Shown: piece after piece, positions 11,086 through 23,236 of the stretch
Layout: each line of letters opens with the position of its first letter
Position numbering within the stretch: the first letter of the stretch is position 1
Source of the DNA: Bufo bufo
Lineage: Eukaryota > Chordata > Amphibia > Anura > Bufonidae
Direction: 5' to 3'
DNA: 64,000 nucleotides
Assembly (NCBI RefSeq): GCF_905171765.1
Contig: NC_053389.1
Span: 785,050,772-785,114,771 of the forward strand
Notes under the pieces: generated by a model
What the model was told of the DNA's origin: nothing
The model's database searches: none
Seen by the model: the letters and a program-made list of their open reading frames with translations, nothing else
Made by a program: the position numbers and the translations under genes

Positions 11086-11858
11086 CTCCTATGTACAAGA
11101 ATATAACTACTATAATACTGCTCCTATGTACAAGAATATAACTACTATAATACTGCTCCTATGTACAAGAATATAACTACTATAATACTGCTCCTATGTA
11201 CAAGAATATAACTACTATAATACTGCTTCCTATGTACAAGAATATAACTACTATAATACTGCCTCCTATGTACAAGAATATAACTACTATAATACTGCCT
11301 CCTATGTACAAGAATATAACTACTATAATACTGCCTCCTATGTACAAGAATATAACTACTATAATACTGCCTCCTATGGACAAGATAATAACTACTATAA
11401 TACTGCCTCCTATGTACAAGAATATAACTACTATAATACTGCTCCTATGTACAAGAATATAACTACTATAATACTGCTCCTATGTACAAGAATATAACTA
11501 CTATAATACTGCTCCTATGTACAAGAATATAACTACTATAATACTGCCTCCTATGTACAAGAATATAACTACTATAATACTGCCTCCTATGTACAAGAAT
11601 ATAACTACTATAATACTGCTCCTATGTACAAGAATATAACTACTATAATACTGCTCCTATGTATAAGAATATAACTACTATAATACTGCCTCCTATGTAC
11701 AAGAATATAACTACTATAATACTGCTCCTATGTACAAAAATATAACTACTATAATACTGCTCCTATGTACAAGAATATAACTACTATAATACTGCTCCTA
11801 TGTACAAGAATATAACTACTATAATACTGCTCCTATGTACAAGAATATAACTACTATA
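11086..11858. repeat. Minisatellite, continuation
   Basis: The same 35-36-bp units continue to 11858, where the array breaks exactly after AACTACTATA at the 5' end of a full-length LINE. Confidence 0.95.
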
Positions 11859-11961
11859 GGGGGGCGGAGCCTGACTGCAGACCTAGCAGGACGCATGTAG
11901 GAGAGCTCTCCACCTTACCACTCTGCTAACTGGTAAATTTAGCGGTCTAAACCACTCAAGA

Positions 11962-13005
11962 ATGGGAAAAGTCGGTAGATGCATACCTAGAGAGAAACCT
12001 GAAGTCAGCAAACCGGAGCACGGTGCCTCCAATATGGAAAAATATCTCAATAAGAAAACTACAGCTCCCGCGCCGGCCGGCCCTAAGATGGCGACGCCGG
12101 AACTAGATGACTGGGGCAGAGAATCGGAGGGAGAAGAAGAAGCCACTGCAGAACATACAGCAGGTTCCACATAGCAAAGTGCTGCTCCGATCTCTAGGCA
12201 GTTCCTGCAGCAGGCTCTATCAGCAGCTCTTACCCCAGTTATACAAGATCTGCAGGAGATTAAAGCTGACCTGAAGCACATCGGCACGAGGGTGGAAACG
12301 CTGGAAGGTAATCAGGCGTCCATCACGAATTTCATCAGAGCTGCAAGCGACAACACCATGGCTCTGGCAGCCTCACTTGATACAGCATACTCCCTCATAG
12401 AAGATCAGGAGAACAGGAATAGGAGGAAAAACCTCCGGATTCGCGGCCTGCCTGAAAGCACCCCACATGAAAGCTTACCAGAAGCTGCCGGCGCCATCTT
12501 CTCCCTGCTCCTGGGAAGCTCCAGAGCGGCCGAGATTCAAATAGAACGAATCCACAGAGCGCTCAGGCCGAAGCCAAAAGAGGAGAACCCCAGAGACGTG
12601 GTATGCGGTCTCCTGAGGTATGTGGACACCGCTGCCCTAATGCAAGCTGCTAGAAGCAGGAAAGAAATCATATATGAAGGAGCCAAAATATCCATCTATC
12701 AGGATCTGGCATCATCCACATTAATTAAAAGGAGGGCGCTGCGGCCCTTCACTGATCATCTGCGCCATCACAAGGTGCCATATAAATGGCTATTCCCCTT
12801 TGGCCTCACATTTGCTGTAGATGGGAAACGCATGCCACAAGATCTCCAGGCGGCCTGGGAACTGCTGCAAACAGATCCACTTGATGTACCATCATGGCTG
12901 CCATCTGCTGAGATTGGAGCACAGCTGCCAGAACTTCCAGAGGCCTCAGGATGGCTTAAAGCCTCACAGAAGAAGAGGAGCCAGCACAGATCTAGAGACA
13001 CTTGA
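11962..13005 (+). pseudogene. LINE copy 1 ORF1 (L1-type RNA-binding protein), one nonsense codon
   Basis: This frame of 348 codons is broken only by TAG at 12172-12174; the sequence continues in the same frame on both sides. ORF1 proteins of L1-type elements coat the element RNA and act as nucleic-acid chaperones. The N-terminus (MGKVGR) is basic and low in complexity. A coiled coil follows (about residues 75-140), then the RRM with its NLRIRGLPE signature, then a C-terminal domain including IYQDLASSTLIKRRALRPF. It pairs closely with the intact ORF1 of copy 2. The start was chosen by that alignment. Confidence 0.85.
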
Positions 13006-13486
13006 AGTCCTAGAGACTATACAGATGAGTTATTTAAGTCTCAGATGAAGTTTCTCCACAGATATCATAGAGGGACAGGTTCTTACTTGATTTTCTCACA
13101 TCATAAGTCTGCAAGTATACCTGTCTGTCATGTGTCCTGAATTGTTCCCGTTCTTGTTGTAATCAGCAGAGCAGACACCCTGCTTTGCAATGTTATTTTA
13201 TTGCATTTAACCTAGACCAGAATCTGTAAAGGTGCTATTTCGCACCAGTTCAGCAGGTGGCGCAATGTGGACACCATTATGAAACTATGGTTCCATTTTG
13301 TACCCCCCTTACCTACCAGGGTTATCTTGGCACAAACCTGGTACATGTGCCGGATTAAATGGCTGCTCATGCCCGCTTCGCTGCAGCTAAGTGACCTGCT
13401 GCAGTGTTGCTGGCATGGGAGTCATTGCACTGTTCTATTTGTCATGTTGACAGAATCTTTAGTTGTGATGTTACTAGTTCATTCCC
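13006..13486 (+). other. Spacer between ORF1 and ORF2 of LINE copy 1
   Basis: Non-coding stretch following ORF1 of the LINE, ending where the CR1 3' end begins. The remainder of the spacer resumes at about 17756. Confidence 0.6.
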
Positions 13487-13814
13487 TAGATAGAAACATA
13501 GAATGTGTCGGCAGATAAGAACCATTTGGCCCATCTAGTCTGCCCAATAAATCTGAATCCTATGAATAGTCCCTGGCCCTATCTTATATGAAGGATGGCC
13601 TTATGCCTATCCCATGAATGCTTAAACCCCTTCACTGTATTTGCAGCTACCACTTCTACAGGAAGGCTATTCCATGCATCCACTACTCTCTCAGTAAAGT
13701 AATACTTCCTTATATTACTTTTAAACCTTTGCCCCTCTAATTTAAAACGGTGTCCTCTTGTGGTAGTTCTTCTTCTTTTAAATATGCTCTCTTCCTTTAC
13801 CGAGTTGATTCCCT
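13487..13814 (-). other. CR1 3' untranslated region
   Basis: Read on the minus strand, the sequence after ORF2 contains ATGCATGGAATAGCCTTCC and ends around GACACATTCTATGTTTCTA. This short 3' end is typical of CR1-type elements. The exact last base is uncertain by about 10 bases. Confidence 0.6.
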
Positions 13815-15390
13815 TTATGTATTTAAAGTTTCTATCATATCCCCTCTGTCTCTTCTTTCTTCCAAGCTATACATATTAAGGTCCTTTAACCTTTCCTGGT
13901 AAGTGTTATCCTGCAATCCATGTACTAGTTTAGTAGCTCTTCTCTGAACTCTCTCTAGAGTATCTATATCCTTCTGGAGATATGGCCTCCAGTACTGCGC
14001 ACAATACTCCAAGTGAGGTCTCACCAGTGTTCTGTACAGCGGCATAAGCACTTCACTCTTTCTACTGCTTATACCTCTCCCTATACATCCAAGCATTCTG
14101 CTGGCATTTCGTGCTGCTCTATTACATTGTCTTCCCACCTTTAAGTCTTCTGAAATAATTACTCCTAATTCCCTTTCCTCAGATACTGAGGTCAGGACTG
14201 TGTCAAATATTCTATATTCTGCTCTTGGGTTTTTACGCCCCAGGTGAATTATCTTGCACTTATCCACATTAAATTTCAGTTTCCAGAGTTCTGACCATTC
14301 TTCTAGTTTTCCTAAATCCTTTTCCATTTGGCGTTTCCCTCCAGGAACATCAACCCTGTTACATATCTTTGTGTCATCAGCAAAAAGACAAACCTTACCA
14401 GCGAGGCCTTTTGCAATATCACTTATGAAGATATTAAACAAAATCGGTCCCAGTACAGATCCCTGTGGAACCCCACTGGTAACATTACCTTGTTTTGAAT
14501 GTTCTCCATTGACTACAACCCTCTGTTGTCTGTCACTCAGCCACTGCCTAATCCACTCAACAATATGGGAGTCCATGCTCAATTACTGCAGTTTATTGAT
14601 AAGTCTTATATGTGGGACAGTGTCAAAAGCCTTACTAAAATCTAGATATGCGATGTCTACTGCACCTCCACCGTCTATTATTTTATTCACCCAGTCAACA
14701 AAAATCTATAAGATTTGTTTGACATGATCTCCCTGAAGTAAACCCATGTTGTTTTTCATCTTGCAATCCATGAGATTTTAGATGTTCCACAATCCTATCC
14801 TTTAATAGGGTTTCCATTAATTTGCCTACTATTGATGTCAGACTCATTGGTCTATAGTTGCTCGATTCCTCCCTACTACCTTTCTTGTGAATGGGCACGA
14901 CATTAGCCAATTTCCAATCTTCCGGGACGACTCCTGTTACTAATGATTGGTTAAATAAATCTGTTAACGGTTTTGCCAGCTCACCACTAAGCTCTTTTAA
15001 TAATTTTGGGTGTATCTCATCAGGCCCCTGTGACTTATTTGTCTTCACCTTAGACAGCAAACTTAGAACATCTTCCTCTGTAAAGATACATGCATCAAAC
15101 GATTTATTAGTCATTCTTTCTAGTGGAGGTCCTTCTCCTTTTTCTTTTGTAAAAACTGAACAGAAGTATTCATTAAGGCAGTCGGCTAGCCCTTTATTCT
15201 CTTCTACATACCTTCCGTCCTTTGTTTTTAATTTAGTTATTCCTTGTTTTAATTTCCTTTTTTCATTTATATATCTGAAGAATGTCTTATCCCCTTTTTT
15301 CATAGACTGAGCTAGTTTTTCTTCTGCCTGCGCTTTAGAAGTTCGTATAACTTGCTTGGCCTCTCTCTGCCTAATCTTGTAGATTTCCTT
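13815..15390 (-). pseudogene. CR1 ORF2, reverse-transcriptase part, frameshifted
   Basis: The minus-strand reading enters mid-ORF2 with KEIYKIRQREAKQ and MKKGDKTFFRYIN. It then gives the RT palm: NYRPMSLTSIVGKLME, QHGFTSGRSCQTNLI, YLDFSKAFDTVPH (motif A), GVPQGSVLGPILFNIFI and CLFADDTKI (motif C). LVRPHLEYCAQYWRPYL near the end is typical of CR1/jockey-like proteins. A frameshift near 14700 and a stop near 14584 break it. The endonuclease half is missing here; part of it lies in the inverted half. Confidence 0.88.
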
Positions 15391-16455
15391 ATTGTGCGTT
15401 TGCTAATGAGCCTAGCTCACTAAGGTGTTACATTTGTTGCTGGGGGCGGAGCTTGGGAAGCAGTGTGTGTATATATAGAGACAGACTCATTAGCTGGCCT
15501 AATTCATTAGCTGCAAGTACTACCTTCAAGTACTACATTAAGTACTAGTAAAGAGATATTGCAGGAGACTGAAGAGACTCAAGAGATACTGCAAGAGATT
15601 GGCTTAGAGTCTCCAACTGGCTCATCTGTGTTGTTTTTGCTGATCATTGCTTGAGAAGAGGTAAGGAATTCGGTCAGCTGTTTGCTATTGTGCGTTTGCT
15701 AATGAGCCTAGCTCACTAAGGTGTTACATTTGTTGCTGGGGGCGGAGCTTGGGAAGCAGTGTGTGTATATAAAGAGACAGACTCATTAGCTGGCCTAATT
15801 CATTAGCTGCAAGTACTACCTTCAAGTACTACATTAAGTACTAGTAAAGAGATATTGCAGGAGACTGAAGAGACTCAAGAGATACTGCAAGAGATTGGCT
15901 TAGAGTCTCCAACTGGCTCATCTGTGTTGTTTTTGCTGATCATTGCTTGAGAAGAGGTAAGGAATTCGGTCAGCTGTTTGCTATTGTGCGTTTGCTAATG
16001 AGCCTAGCTCACTAAGGTGTTACATTTGTTGCTGGGGGCGGAGCTTGGGAAGCAGTGTGTGTATATATAGAGACAGACTCATTAGCTGGCCTAATTCATT
16101 AGCTGCAAGTACTACCTTCAAGTACTACATTAAGTACTAGTAAAGAGATATTGCAGGAGACTGAAGAGACTCAAGAGATACTGCAAGAGATTGGCTTAGA
16201 GTCTCCAACTGGCTCATCTGTGTTGTTTTTGCTGATCATTGCTTGAGAAGAGGTAAGGAATTCGGTCAGCTGTTTGCTATTGTGCGTTTGCTAATGAGCC
16301 TAGCTCACTAAGGTGTTACATTTGTTGCTGGGGGCGGAGCTTGGGAAGCAGTGTGTGTATATATAGAGACAGACTCATTAGCTGGCCTAATTCATTAGCT
16401 GCAAGTACTACCTTCAAGTACTACATTAAGTACTAGTAAAGAGATATTGCAGGAG
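15391..16455 (+). promoter_or_regulatory. CR1 5' UTR promoter monomers, 296 bp x 3.6
   Basis: Units start at 15391, 15687, 15983 and 16279; the last is cut at about 16455, just ahead of the ORF1 leader. Each unit has a CTGGGGGCGGAGCTTGGG GC box followed by GTGTGTATATATAGAGACAG, a TATA-like element. One unit reads TATATAAAGAG instead. The layout resembles the monomer promoters of some mammalian L1s, where each unit adds promoter strength; that function is inferred. Each unit also carries GAAGAGGTAAGGAATTC, which looks like a splice donor. Confidence 0.75.
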
Positions 16456-16527
16456 ATAGTCAGGAGGTAGGCTGGAAGGTGGAAACAATACAAAAAAAAG
16501 GTAAGATTTGTTTGATTTAAAGTTACA

Positions 16528-16538
16528 AATTATTATTA

Positions 16539-16572
<34 letters not shown>

Positions 16573-16584
16573 TTTATTTTTTTT
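16528..16584. repeat. (ATT)n / T-rich microsatellite
   Basis: A run of ATT repeats and T tracts in the leader immediately upstream of the CR1 ORF1 start. Confidence 0.9.
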
Positions 16585-16599
16585 CCCCTCCTCTTTAAA

Positions 16600-17508
16600 A
16601 TGGCAGACTTGGTTCAGTGCAGGAATTGTTGTGCATTTATTTCATGTTCCACTCTTTGGAGATTCGGATGCTGTCAGATCTGTAGACAGTTCTCCTTACT
16701 GCAGCAGGAAATTGCATTTTTAAAAGCTGAAATATTTAAATTATCTGTTAAACAAACTCCAGCTAGGACTGCTGCAATGCCACTGCCACAGAGGACCCCC
16801 AGAAATGGCAGATGGGTTACTGTAGGTTCTGGAAGTCTTAGAGTGGTGGATAGAAGACATGTCCCACAGTCGGTGGTTCTCCATAATTCATTTGCAGCAC
16901 TCTCAGAATGTAAGGACAACATGGATATGGACTCAAGCACAGAGGGTGTGAAACCATCGACTCCTATGTCTAATGTATGCAACAAAAAAGATAAAGTGAA
17001 GTCTCAAAGGAAGCAGCTGTTGCTGGGTGATTCAATCATAAGAAGTGTGGAGCTTAAAGAAAATGGTTTTGTGAGATGTCTCCCTGGGGCTACTGCTAGA
17101 AGAGATAGAAGACGTATTATTAATATTGTTAAGCAAGCAAAGCAGGAAGGGGACGTGGATGTTCTTGTCCATCTAGGGACAAATGACCTGGCTTGCAATG
17201 AAGTGTCAGAGGTGAAAAAATCTTTTATCACACTTGGTAATGACGTACAGGATTTTGCATCCACCATTTCATTTTCTGAAGTTCTGCCTGTGCATAGTGT
17301 TCAGAATGATAGGCAGAGGCACATAAAGGAGTTCAACATATGGCTTGGTAAATGGTGTCAAGAGCAAGGATTTGGCTTTGTTTCTCATGATAGCTCTACT
17401 TGGAATAGAAAGGAACTGTACAAAAAAGATGGTTTGCATCTTTCTCTCAAAGGAACAAATGTACTTAGTGAACAACTCCAAGAATTTGCGAAAGAGTATT
17501 TAAACTAG
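16600..17508 (+). CDS. CR1 ORF1 protein with esterase (SGNH) domain, intact
   Basis: This open frame encodes 302 residues and a stop, starting at MADLVQCRNCC. The N-terminus has paired cysteines (CRNC, CQIC) that look like a zinc-binding finger, followed by a short coiled coil (LLQQEIAFLKAEIFKL). After a low-complexity linker, residues 145-300 form an SGNH-type esterase. Its GDSIIRSV block carries the Ser, HLGTND is block III, and DGLHLS near the end carries the Asp-His pair. CR1 ORF1 proteins are known for this finger-plus-esterase build; the substrate is unknown. It has no breaks although the element is rearranged. Confidence 0.88.
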   Translation: MADLVQCRNCCAFISCSTLWRFGCCQICRQFSLLQQEIAFLKAEIFKLSVKQTPARTAAMPLPQRTPRNGRWVTVGSGSLRVVDRRHVPQSVVLHNSFAALSECKDNMDMDSSTEGVKPSTPMSNVCNKKDKVKSQRKQLLLGDSIIRSVELKENGFVRCLPGATARRDRRRIINIVKQAKQEGDVDVLVHLGTNDLACNEVSEVKKSFITLGNDVQDFASTISFSEVLPVHSVQNDRQRHIKEFNIWLGKWCQEQGFGFVSHDSSTWNRKELYKKDGLHLSLKGTNVLSEQLQEFAKEYLN

Positions 17509-17525
17509 GAAGGGGGGGCAAAAGA

Positions 17526-17755
17526 GTGAAAATAAAAGAGTCCATTTGCCCCCCGAAACAATGCCAGAACAGGTCAGAAGCACAGAGGTTAAGAAATGAT
17601 AAGCTCAGAGTCCTGTCTACAAATGCTCGCAGTTTAGGTAAAAAAATCAATGAACTTGATTCAATAATGGCATCTGAGAATGTAGATTTAGTGGCTGTTA
17701 CGGAGACATGGTTTAATGAAAGAAATGACTGGGACATAACCATACCAGGTCGATG
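17526..17755 (+). pseudogene. CR1 ORF2, first 75 residues (endonuclease start)
   Basis: Begins 17 bases after ORF1 and reads LRVLSTNARSLGKKINELDS, then VDLVAVTETWF. These are the Asn and Glu blocks of the APE-type endonuclease that nicks target DNA. It stops at the CR1/LINE breakpoint near 17755; the rest of the endonuclease is lost. Confidence 0.85.
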
Positions 17756-17803
17756 TGAATGACTGGAGTTCTCCGGTTCCAAAGATACCCCATTTTTTCA
17801 ATG

Positions 17804-20800
17804 ATGTCGTCAATTAAATGTACAACGTACAATGTAAGGGGCTTTAATACCCCACAAAAGCGCTCCCAGGTCATCCGTCTGTTAAAAAAGAATAACACAG
17901 ATATCTGCTTCTTTCAGGAGCTGCATTTTAGAGAGACAAATGTACCTAAAATTCAGAACCCATACTCCAACACTGGTATTTCAGTGCCTTTGAGAAGGCA
18001 AAAAGAGGAGTGGGTATTGCAATTTCTAGAAAAGTACCATTTACATTGATATCTACCCTGACGGACCCTGAGGGCCGCTTCATATTCGTGAAAGGCCTCA
18101 TAGGTACACAAAAGGTTACACTAGCTAGTTTGTACAGCCCTAACCGTGGTCAGAAACAATGGATCAAGACCACACTAAGTAAACTAGAGCTATTCGCAGA
18201 GGGGATTAGACTGATTGGGGGAGACCTCAATGTCACATTGAATCCTATCATTGATGCTTCTGATGGCTCCTCCCAATTGACCCAGTCAGCACTGGGGTGC
18301 ATCAACAGATATATATCAGACATGAATCTGTTGGACGTCTGGCGACTGGCCCACCCAGATACTAGGGACTTCACCTTCTTTTCGGCTCCACACAAATCGC
18401 ATAAAAGATTAGATTATATCCTACTGTCCAGCAGTGCCGTGGATATGGTGGATTCAGCGGACATAGGTGTTGTGTCCGTCTCTGACCACGCCCCAGTCTC
18501 TGCTGCCCTTAGATTTTCCAGCTTGCCTGCCTCAGTTAGACAGTGGCGCTTAAATGAGACGCTGCTAGACAAACAATCAGATACCTCAAACCTGGAGCAA
18601 AAATTAAAGGACTTCTTTATGGCTAATGCGACACCAGGTATGCCCCAGACGACACTTTGGGAGACGCACAAAGTGGTTATCCGGGGGGAGTTAATAGCCT
18701 TAGGTAGTAGGGTCAAAAAAGAGAAACAAAGGATCCTACATGATCTCTTGGTTCAGATAGCAGATAAAGAAGCGGTCCATAAACGGTCTAGAGCAATAAA
18801 AGTTCAGACTGAACTGACCCAGCTAAGATCACAACTAAAAGACCATTTAAACATTCAAAACGCAAAAGCCTATCAATATGCCCAATTTAAACACTACTCC
18901 CACGGGGATAAAGGAGCTAAGTTGACATCCTCCCTTATTAAACAAAGGAAAGAGTCCATGTTCATACCCAATATCAAATCCAGCAATGGAAATATGTTAC
19001 ATAAAACAGCTGATATTGTAGAGGAATTTCAAAAATTCTATAAGCAACTTTACGGCCTGACAGACCCCAACCACCCAGACCTATCAATACCAGAAGCAAC
19101 AGACTTGTTTCTGAAAGGCCTCAATCTACCCCAGATAACCTCCCAAGAAGGTGACACCTTATTAGAGCCAGTCACTGAACTTGAAGTGAAAAAATTACTA
19201 GCCTCTATGCCCATGGGTAAAAGTCCTAGCCCAGATGGCTTCCCAGTGGGTTACTATAAAAAATTCTCAGATATACTAATACCCCACCTGGTAACGTGGT
19301 GCAATGCACTCCTGAATGGTGAAACCCTTCATAAACAATCATTGGAGGCCACGGTAACCATCCTCCCCAAACCAGGGAAAGACCCCCTTCTCTGCGGTAG
19401 TTTTAGGCCAATCTCGTTACTTAACGTGGATATAAAAATATGGGCTAAACTTCTGGCGACACGCCTGGGACACCTGCTCCCTAAACTTATTCACCCTGAC
19501 CAATCTGGCTTTGTTCCAGGGAGGGAAGGGAATCATAATTCCTGTAGGTTGATCACAGCAATACAGTGGGCCAAAAAGAAAAACCTCCCCTTGGCGCTGC
19601 TCAGTGTGGATGCGGAGAAGGCCTTCGACCGGGTGAGCTGGGACTTTATGAGGAGGACTCTACTGAGGTTTGGAATCCCGATAAAATTTCAGGAGGCAGT
19701 CATGTCGTTGTACAAGGACCCGAGTGCTAGAATTAGGGTCAATGGCACATTGTCCCCATCCTTCCCTATTCGCAACGGGACGCGTCAGGGCTGCCCCCTA
19801 TCTCCTGCCTTATATATATTGGTCATGGAGACCCTCCTTCAGGCTATTAGAGACCATGTAAATATACGTGGTGTGAAAACAGGAAATGACGCCATAGAAT
19901 ATATTAATGTGGCTTATGCTGATGATCTACTGATCATGGTCTCTAACCCGGTCGAGGCCTTCCCGCATCTTTTGACACTGTTTGAAGAGTATGGTAGGCT
20001 ATCAAACTACAAAATGAATTATACCAAGTCAGAAGCTTTAAATGTTAATGCTCCAGCGAGCTCCATAGCCATTTTGAAATCAAATACACCATTTAAATGG
20101 CAGTCCTCTTGTGTTTCCTATTTGGGAGTGAAGATTTCTGCCTCCACGGAAGATTTATTTCGGCTTAATTATACTCCCCTAATATCAGAGGTCCAAAACC
20201 TGCTCCAATCGCTACGCCTCCCTTACTCCTCTTGGATGGGAAGGAAGAATATCCTAAAAGCGTTTGTTCTCCCAAAAATTATGTACGTACTACAGATGTT
20301 GCCAATATTTTTACCTAACTCATACTTTACAAAGATTCGCAGGCTTTTTATGACTTACCTATGGGGCGGCAAGAAGGCTAGGGCTCCTCACCAGAGGCTG
20401 ATACTGGGGCGTGGTCATGGAGGTATAGCACTGCCAGATATCCAAACATATTACAGGGCCATACACCTGAGGAGGTGGTTGCAGCTTCATTCCCCTGCCT
20501 ACCGCACATTGGGCACGGATCTAGAACTAATGCAGCTCACCCAACCGCAGAAAGCAGCCCTATGGGGTCAGGCAAATACATCACTCCATTCACATGTTCT
20601 TTTAAAGGGCACTAGCCTAGTCATTAAGCAGCTCAACAAGGCACATGGGCTCCTATAGAACCCCCCTGGTGTGATGCCAGCAGATCTCATACCATATTCG
20701 ATTCAACCTCCAGGATCTCAGGTCTCGCAGATTTGGCACAGATTAAGAGGTTTCTCCGCAGCTGAATTTATAGAAAAGGTAAACGGCACTTTGCCGGATC

Positions 20801-21597
20801 AACATCCCCTTAGCTTAGCCTGGGGTGCATTTAACTTCCTAGACCTAATAACTATAAAATCTGCTGGGAAACAGCTAACCACTCAGAAGTCATGTGTAAT
20901 GACCCCGACATGGTTTGAAAAGTTAGCAACCCCCTCTTCCCCCCAACGCAAATTGATATCTACTATATATATGGCCTTGATCTCACCACAACGCCGCATG
21001 ACCCCACAATATGTTCACACTTGGGCTAATGACCTTAAGACTACTTTTTCGGAGACAGATATTCTCCGCATGCACGCACACTCGCATGGCTTCTCCCGCT
21101 GTGTAAAGATCCAAGAGCACTCATATAAGGTTCTCACACAGTGGTACCTTACCCCCAAGCAACTATTTCTTAGTGGTTTGAGTGAGCACGACAGGTGTTG
21201 GAGGTGTGGGGAAGAGAGTGGCACTCTTCTACACATTTTTTGGTCCTGCTCTAAAATAAGAGGATACTGGGATGACGTCTCTCGGACCATTAATGAAATC
21301 TTAAACACTAACTTGACATTGACCCCAAAGTTGGTTCTTTTATGGCTTCCAACAAAAGAACTATCGCCATCAAGGAACAAACTTGTTACACACTTGATTC
21401 AGGCTGCCCGTCTACTTATCCCCCAAAAGTGGCTGAGTAAAGAACCCCCCACCACCTCTCAGTGGTTAAACAAACTAGATCACGTGCATCGTATGGAAGA
21501 ACTAGCGGGTTGGGAACTTAGGGCGCATGAGAAGCACAAGAAGCTATGGGCCCCCTGGATTGCATATAGATATGCGAACGGTACACCAACATCTTAA
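17804..21597 (+). pseudogene. LINE copy 1 ORF2 (endonuclease-reverse transcriptase), frameshift and nonsense
   Basis: ORF2 proteins nick the target and copy the element RNA at the nick. The first part (17804-~17998) reads CTTYNVRGFN and ICFFQELHF in one frame. A frameshift near 17998 moves to the frame holding GGDLNVTL, KRLDYILLSS and SDHAPVSA. The RT follows: GKSPSPDGFPVGYYK, SVDAEKAFDRVSW (motif A), RQGCPLSPALYILVMETLL and VAYADDLLIM (motif C). An in-frame TAG at 20656-20658 precedes the C-terminal CCHC knuckle (CWRCGEESGTLLHIFWSC). Length and domain order match copy 2. Confidence 0.9.
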
Positions 21598-21993
21598 CAA
21601 TTTTTGATAGACAAACAACTTTGAGAATGTCCCCCAGACAAGACTGACACATTAGTGAGAACAGAGGGTGCTAAATCTTCTTCCTCCCTTTGGAATCATC
21701 GGAAGATATCTTAACAGCCTCAGACCGTACATGTCCAGTTCTAAGGACACATTATACCCCCCCCACCCCTTATATGTTTGTTTGACCTACCTACCACAGG
21801 TCACACGCCAAATGTCAATTAGTTGGTTCTAGATGACTTTGCTCTGAAGATATGCACCTTAAATATGTACTATGTATATTATGCATTATATTGTCAAAAC
21901 ACGCCTTTGACTTGTCTGTACTAATCCTGATTTGTGCACCAATGTATGTATACATTTCTTCTAATATGCTGTTCAATAAAAAGACAATTGACA
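21598..21993 (+). other. 3' UTR of LINE copy 1
   Basis: Non-coding tail ending with AATAAAAAGACAATTGAC. There is no long poly(A); the element stops directly at the minisatellite. Copy 2 ends the same way, with AATAAAAAGAAATTTGGC. Confidence 0.75.
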
Positions 21994-23236
21994 AAGAATA
22001 TAACTACTATAATACTGCCTCCTATGCACAAGAATATAACTACTATAATACTGCTCCTATATACAAGAATATAACTACTATAATACTGCTCCTATGTACA
22101 AGAATATAACTACTATAATACTGCTCCTATGTACAAGAATATAACTACTATAATACTGCTCCTATATACAAGAATATAACTACTATAATACTGCTCCTAT
22201 GTACAAGAATATAACTACTATAATACTGCTCCTATGTACAAGAATATAACTACTATAATACTGCTCCTATGTACAAGAATATAACTACTATAATACTGCT
22301 CCTATATACAAGAATATAACTACTATAATACTGCTCCTATGTACAAGAATATAACTACTATAATACTGCTCCTATGTACAAGAATATAACTACTATAATA
22401 CTGCTCCTATGTACAAGAATATAACTACTATAATACCGCCTCCTATGTACAAGACTATAACTACTATAATACTGCTCCTATGTACAAGAATATAACTACT
22501 ATAATACTGCCTCCTATGCACAAGAATATAACTACTATAATACTGCTCCTATATACAAGAATATAACTACTATAATACTGCTCCTATGTACAAGAATATA
22601 ACTACTATAATACTGCTCCTATATACAAGAATATAACTACTATAATACTGCTCCTATGTACAAGAATATAACTACTATAATACTGCTCCTATGTACAAGA
22701 ATATAACTACTATAATACTGCTCCTATGTACAAGAATATAACTACTATAATACCGCTCCTATGTACAAGAATATAACTACTATAATACTGCTCCTACGTA
22801 CAAGAATATAACTACTATAATACTGCTCCTATGTACAAGAATATAACTACTATAATACTGCCTCCTATTTACAAGAATATAACTACTATAATACTGCCTC
22901 CTATGTACGAGACTATAACTACTATAATACTGCCTCCTATGTACGAGACTATAACTACTATAATACTGCCTCCTATGTACAAGAATATAAGTACTATAAT
23001 ACTGCTCTTATGTAGAAGAATATAAGTACTATAATACTGCTCCTATGTACAAGAATATAACTACTATAATACTGCTCCTATATACAAGAATATAACTACT
23101 ATAATACTGCCTCCTATGTACAAGAATATAACTACTATAATACTGCTCCTATATACAAGTATATAACTACTATAATACTGTCTCCTATGTACAAGAATAT
23201 AACTACTATAATACTGTTCCAATATGCAAGAATATA
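21994..23236. repeat. Minisatellite, continuation
   Basis: 35-36-bp units with ATATACAAG and ATGCACAAG variants, running from the LINE 3' end to the TA at 23235-23236, where a Tc1 element inserted. Confidence 0.95.

Larger units (their letters stand above)
13487..17755 (-). mobile_element. CR1 LINE with inverted 5' half
   Basis: The 3' half lies on the minus strand (15390 down to 13487): reverse transcriptase, then the CR1 3' UTR. The 5' half lies on the plus strand (15391-17755): promoter monomers, ORF1 and the start of ORF2. The switch at 15390/15391 joins the first base of the promoter array to the interior of ORF2. This is the structure expected from twin priming of one RNA during insertion. 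The outer breakpoint at 17755 lies in the endonuclease domain. No clear target duplication was seen, which is usual for CR1. Confidence 0.75.
11859..21993 (+). mobile_element. Full-length L1/Tx1-like LINE, copy 1, inserted in the minisatellite and split by CR1
   Basis: The element begins GGGGGGCGGAGCCTGAC directly after AACTACTATA of a satellite unit. It ends with AATAAAAAGACAATTGAC directly before AAGAATATAAC of a satellite unit, so 17 bases of the unit are duplicated around it. It carries ORF1 (11962-13005) and ORF2 (17804-21597). A CR1 element occupies roughly 13487-17755; removing it leaves a spacer between the ORFs close in length to that of copy 2. Both ORFs are broken. The order and architecture match copy 2 at 25181. 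Confidence 0.85.

Noticed and set aside
7642..11462. Open frames of repeated YKNITTIILPPM-like or YYNTASYVQE-like peptides
   Set aside because: They are translations of 36-base minisatellite units. They appear on both strands and in several frames and stop wherever a 35-base unit occurs. No start context or domain.
7634..11858. CRISPR-like array
   Set aside because: Units are directly contiguous with no unique spacers, and the context is a vertebrate genome.
11859..21993. Two separate LINE fragments (11859-13486 and 17756-21993)
   Set aside because: The first has only a left satellite junction and the second only a right one. Together they give one complete element of the same layout as copy 2, so one element split by CR1 is simpler.
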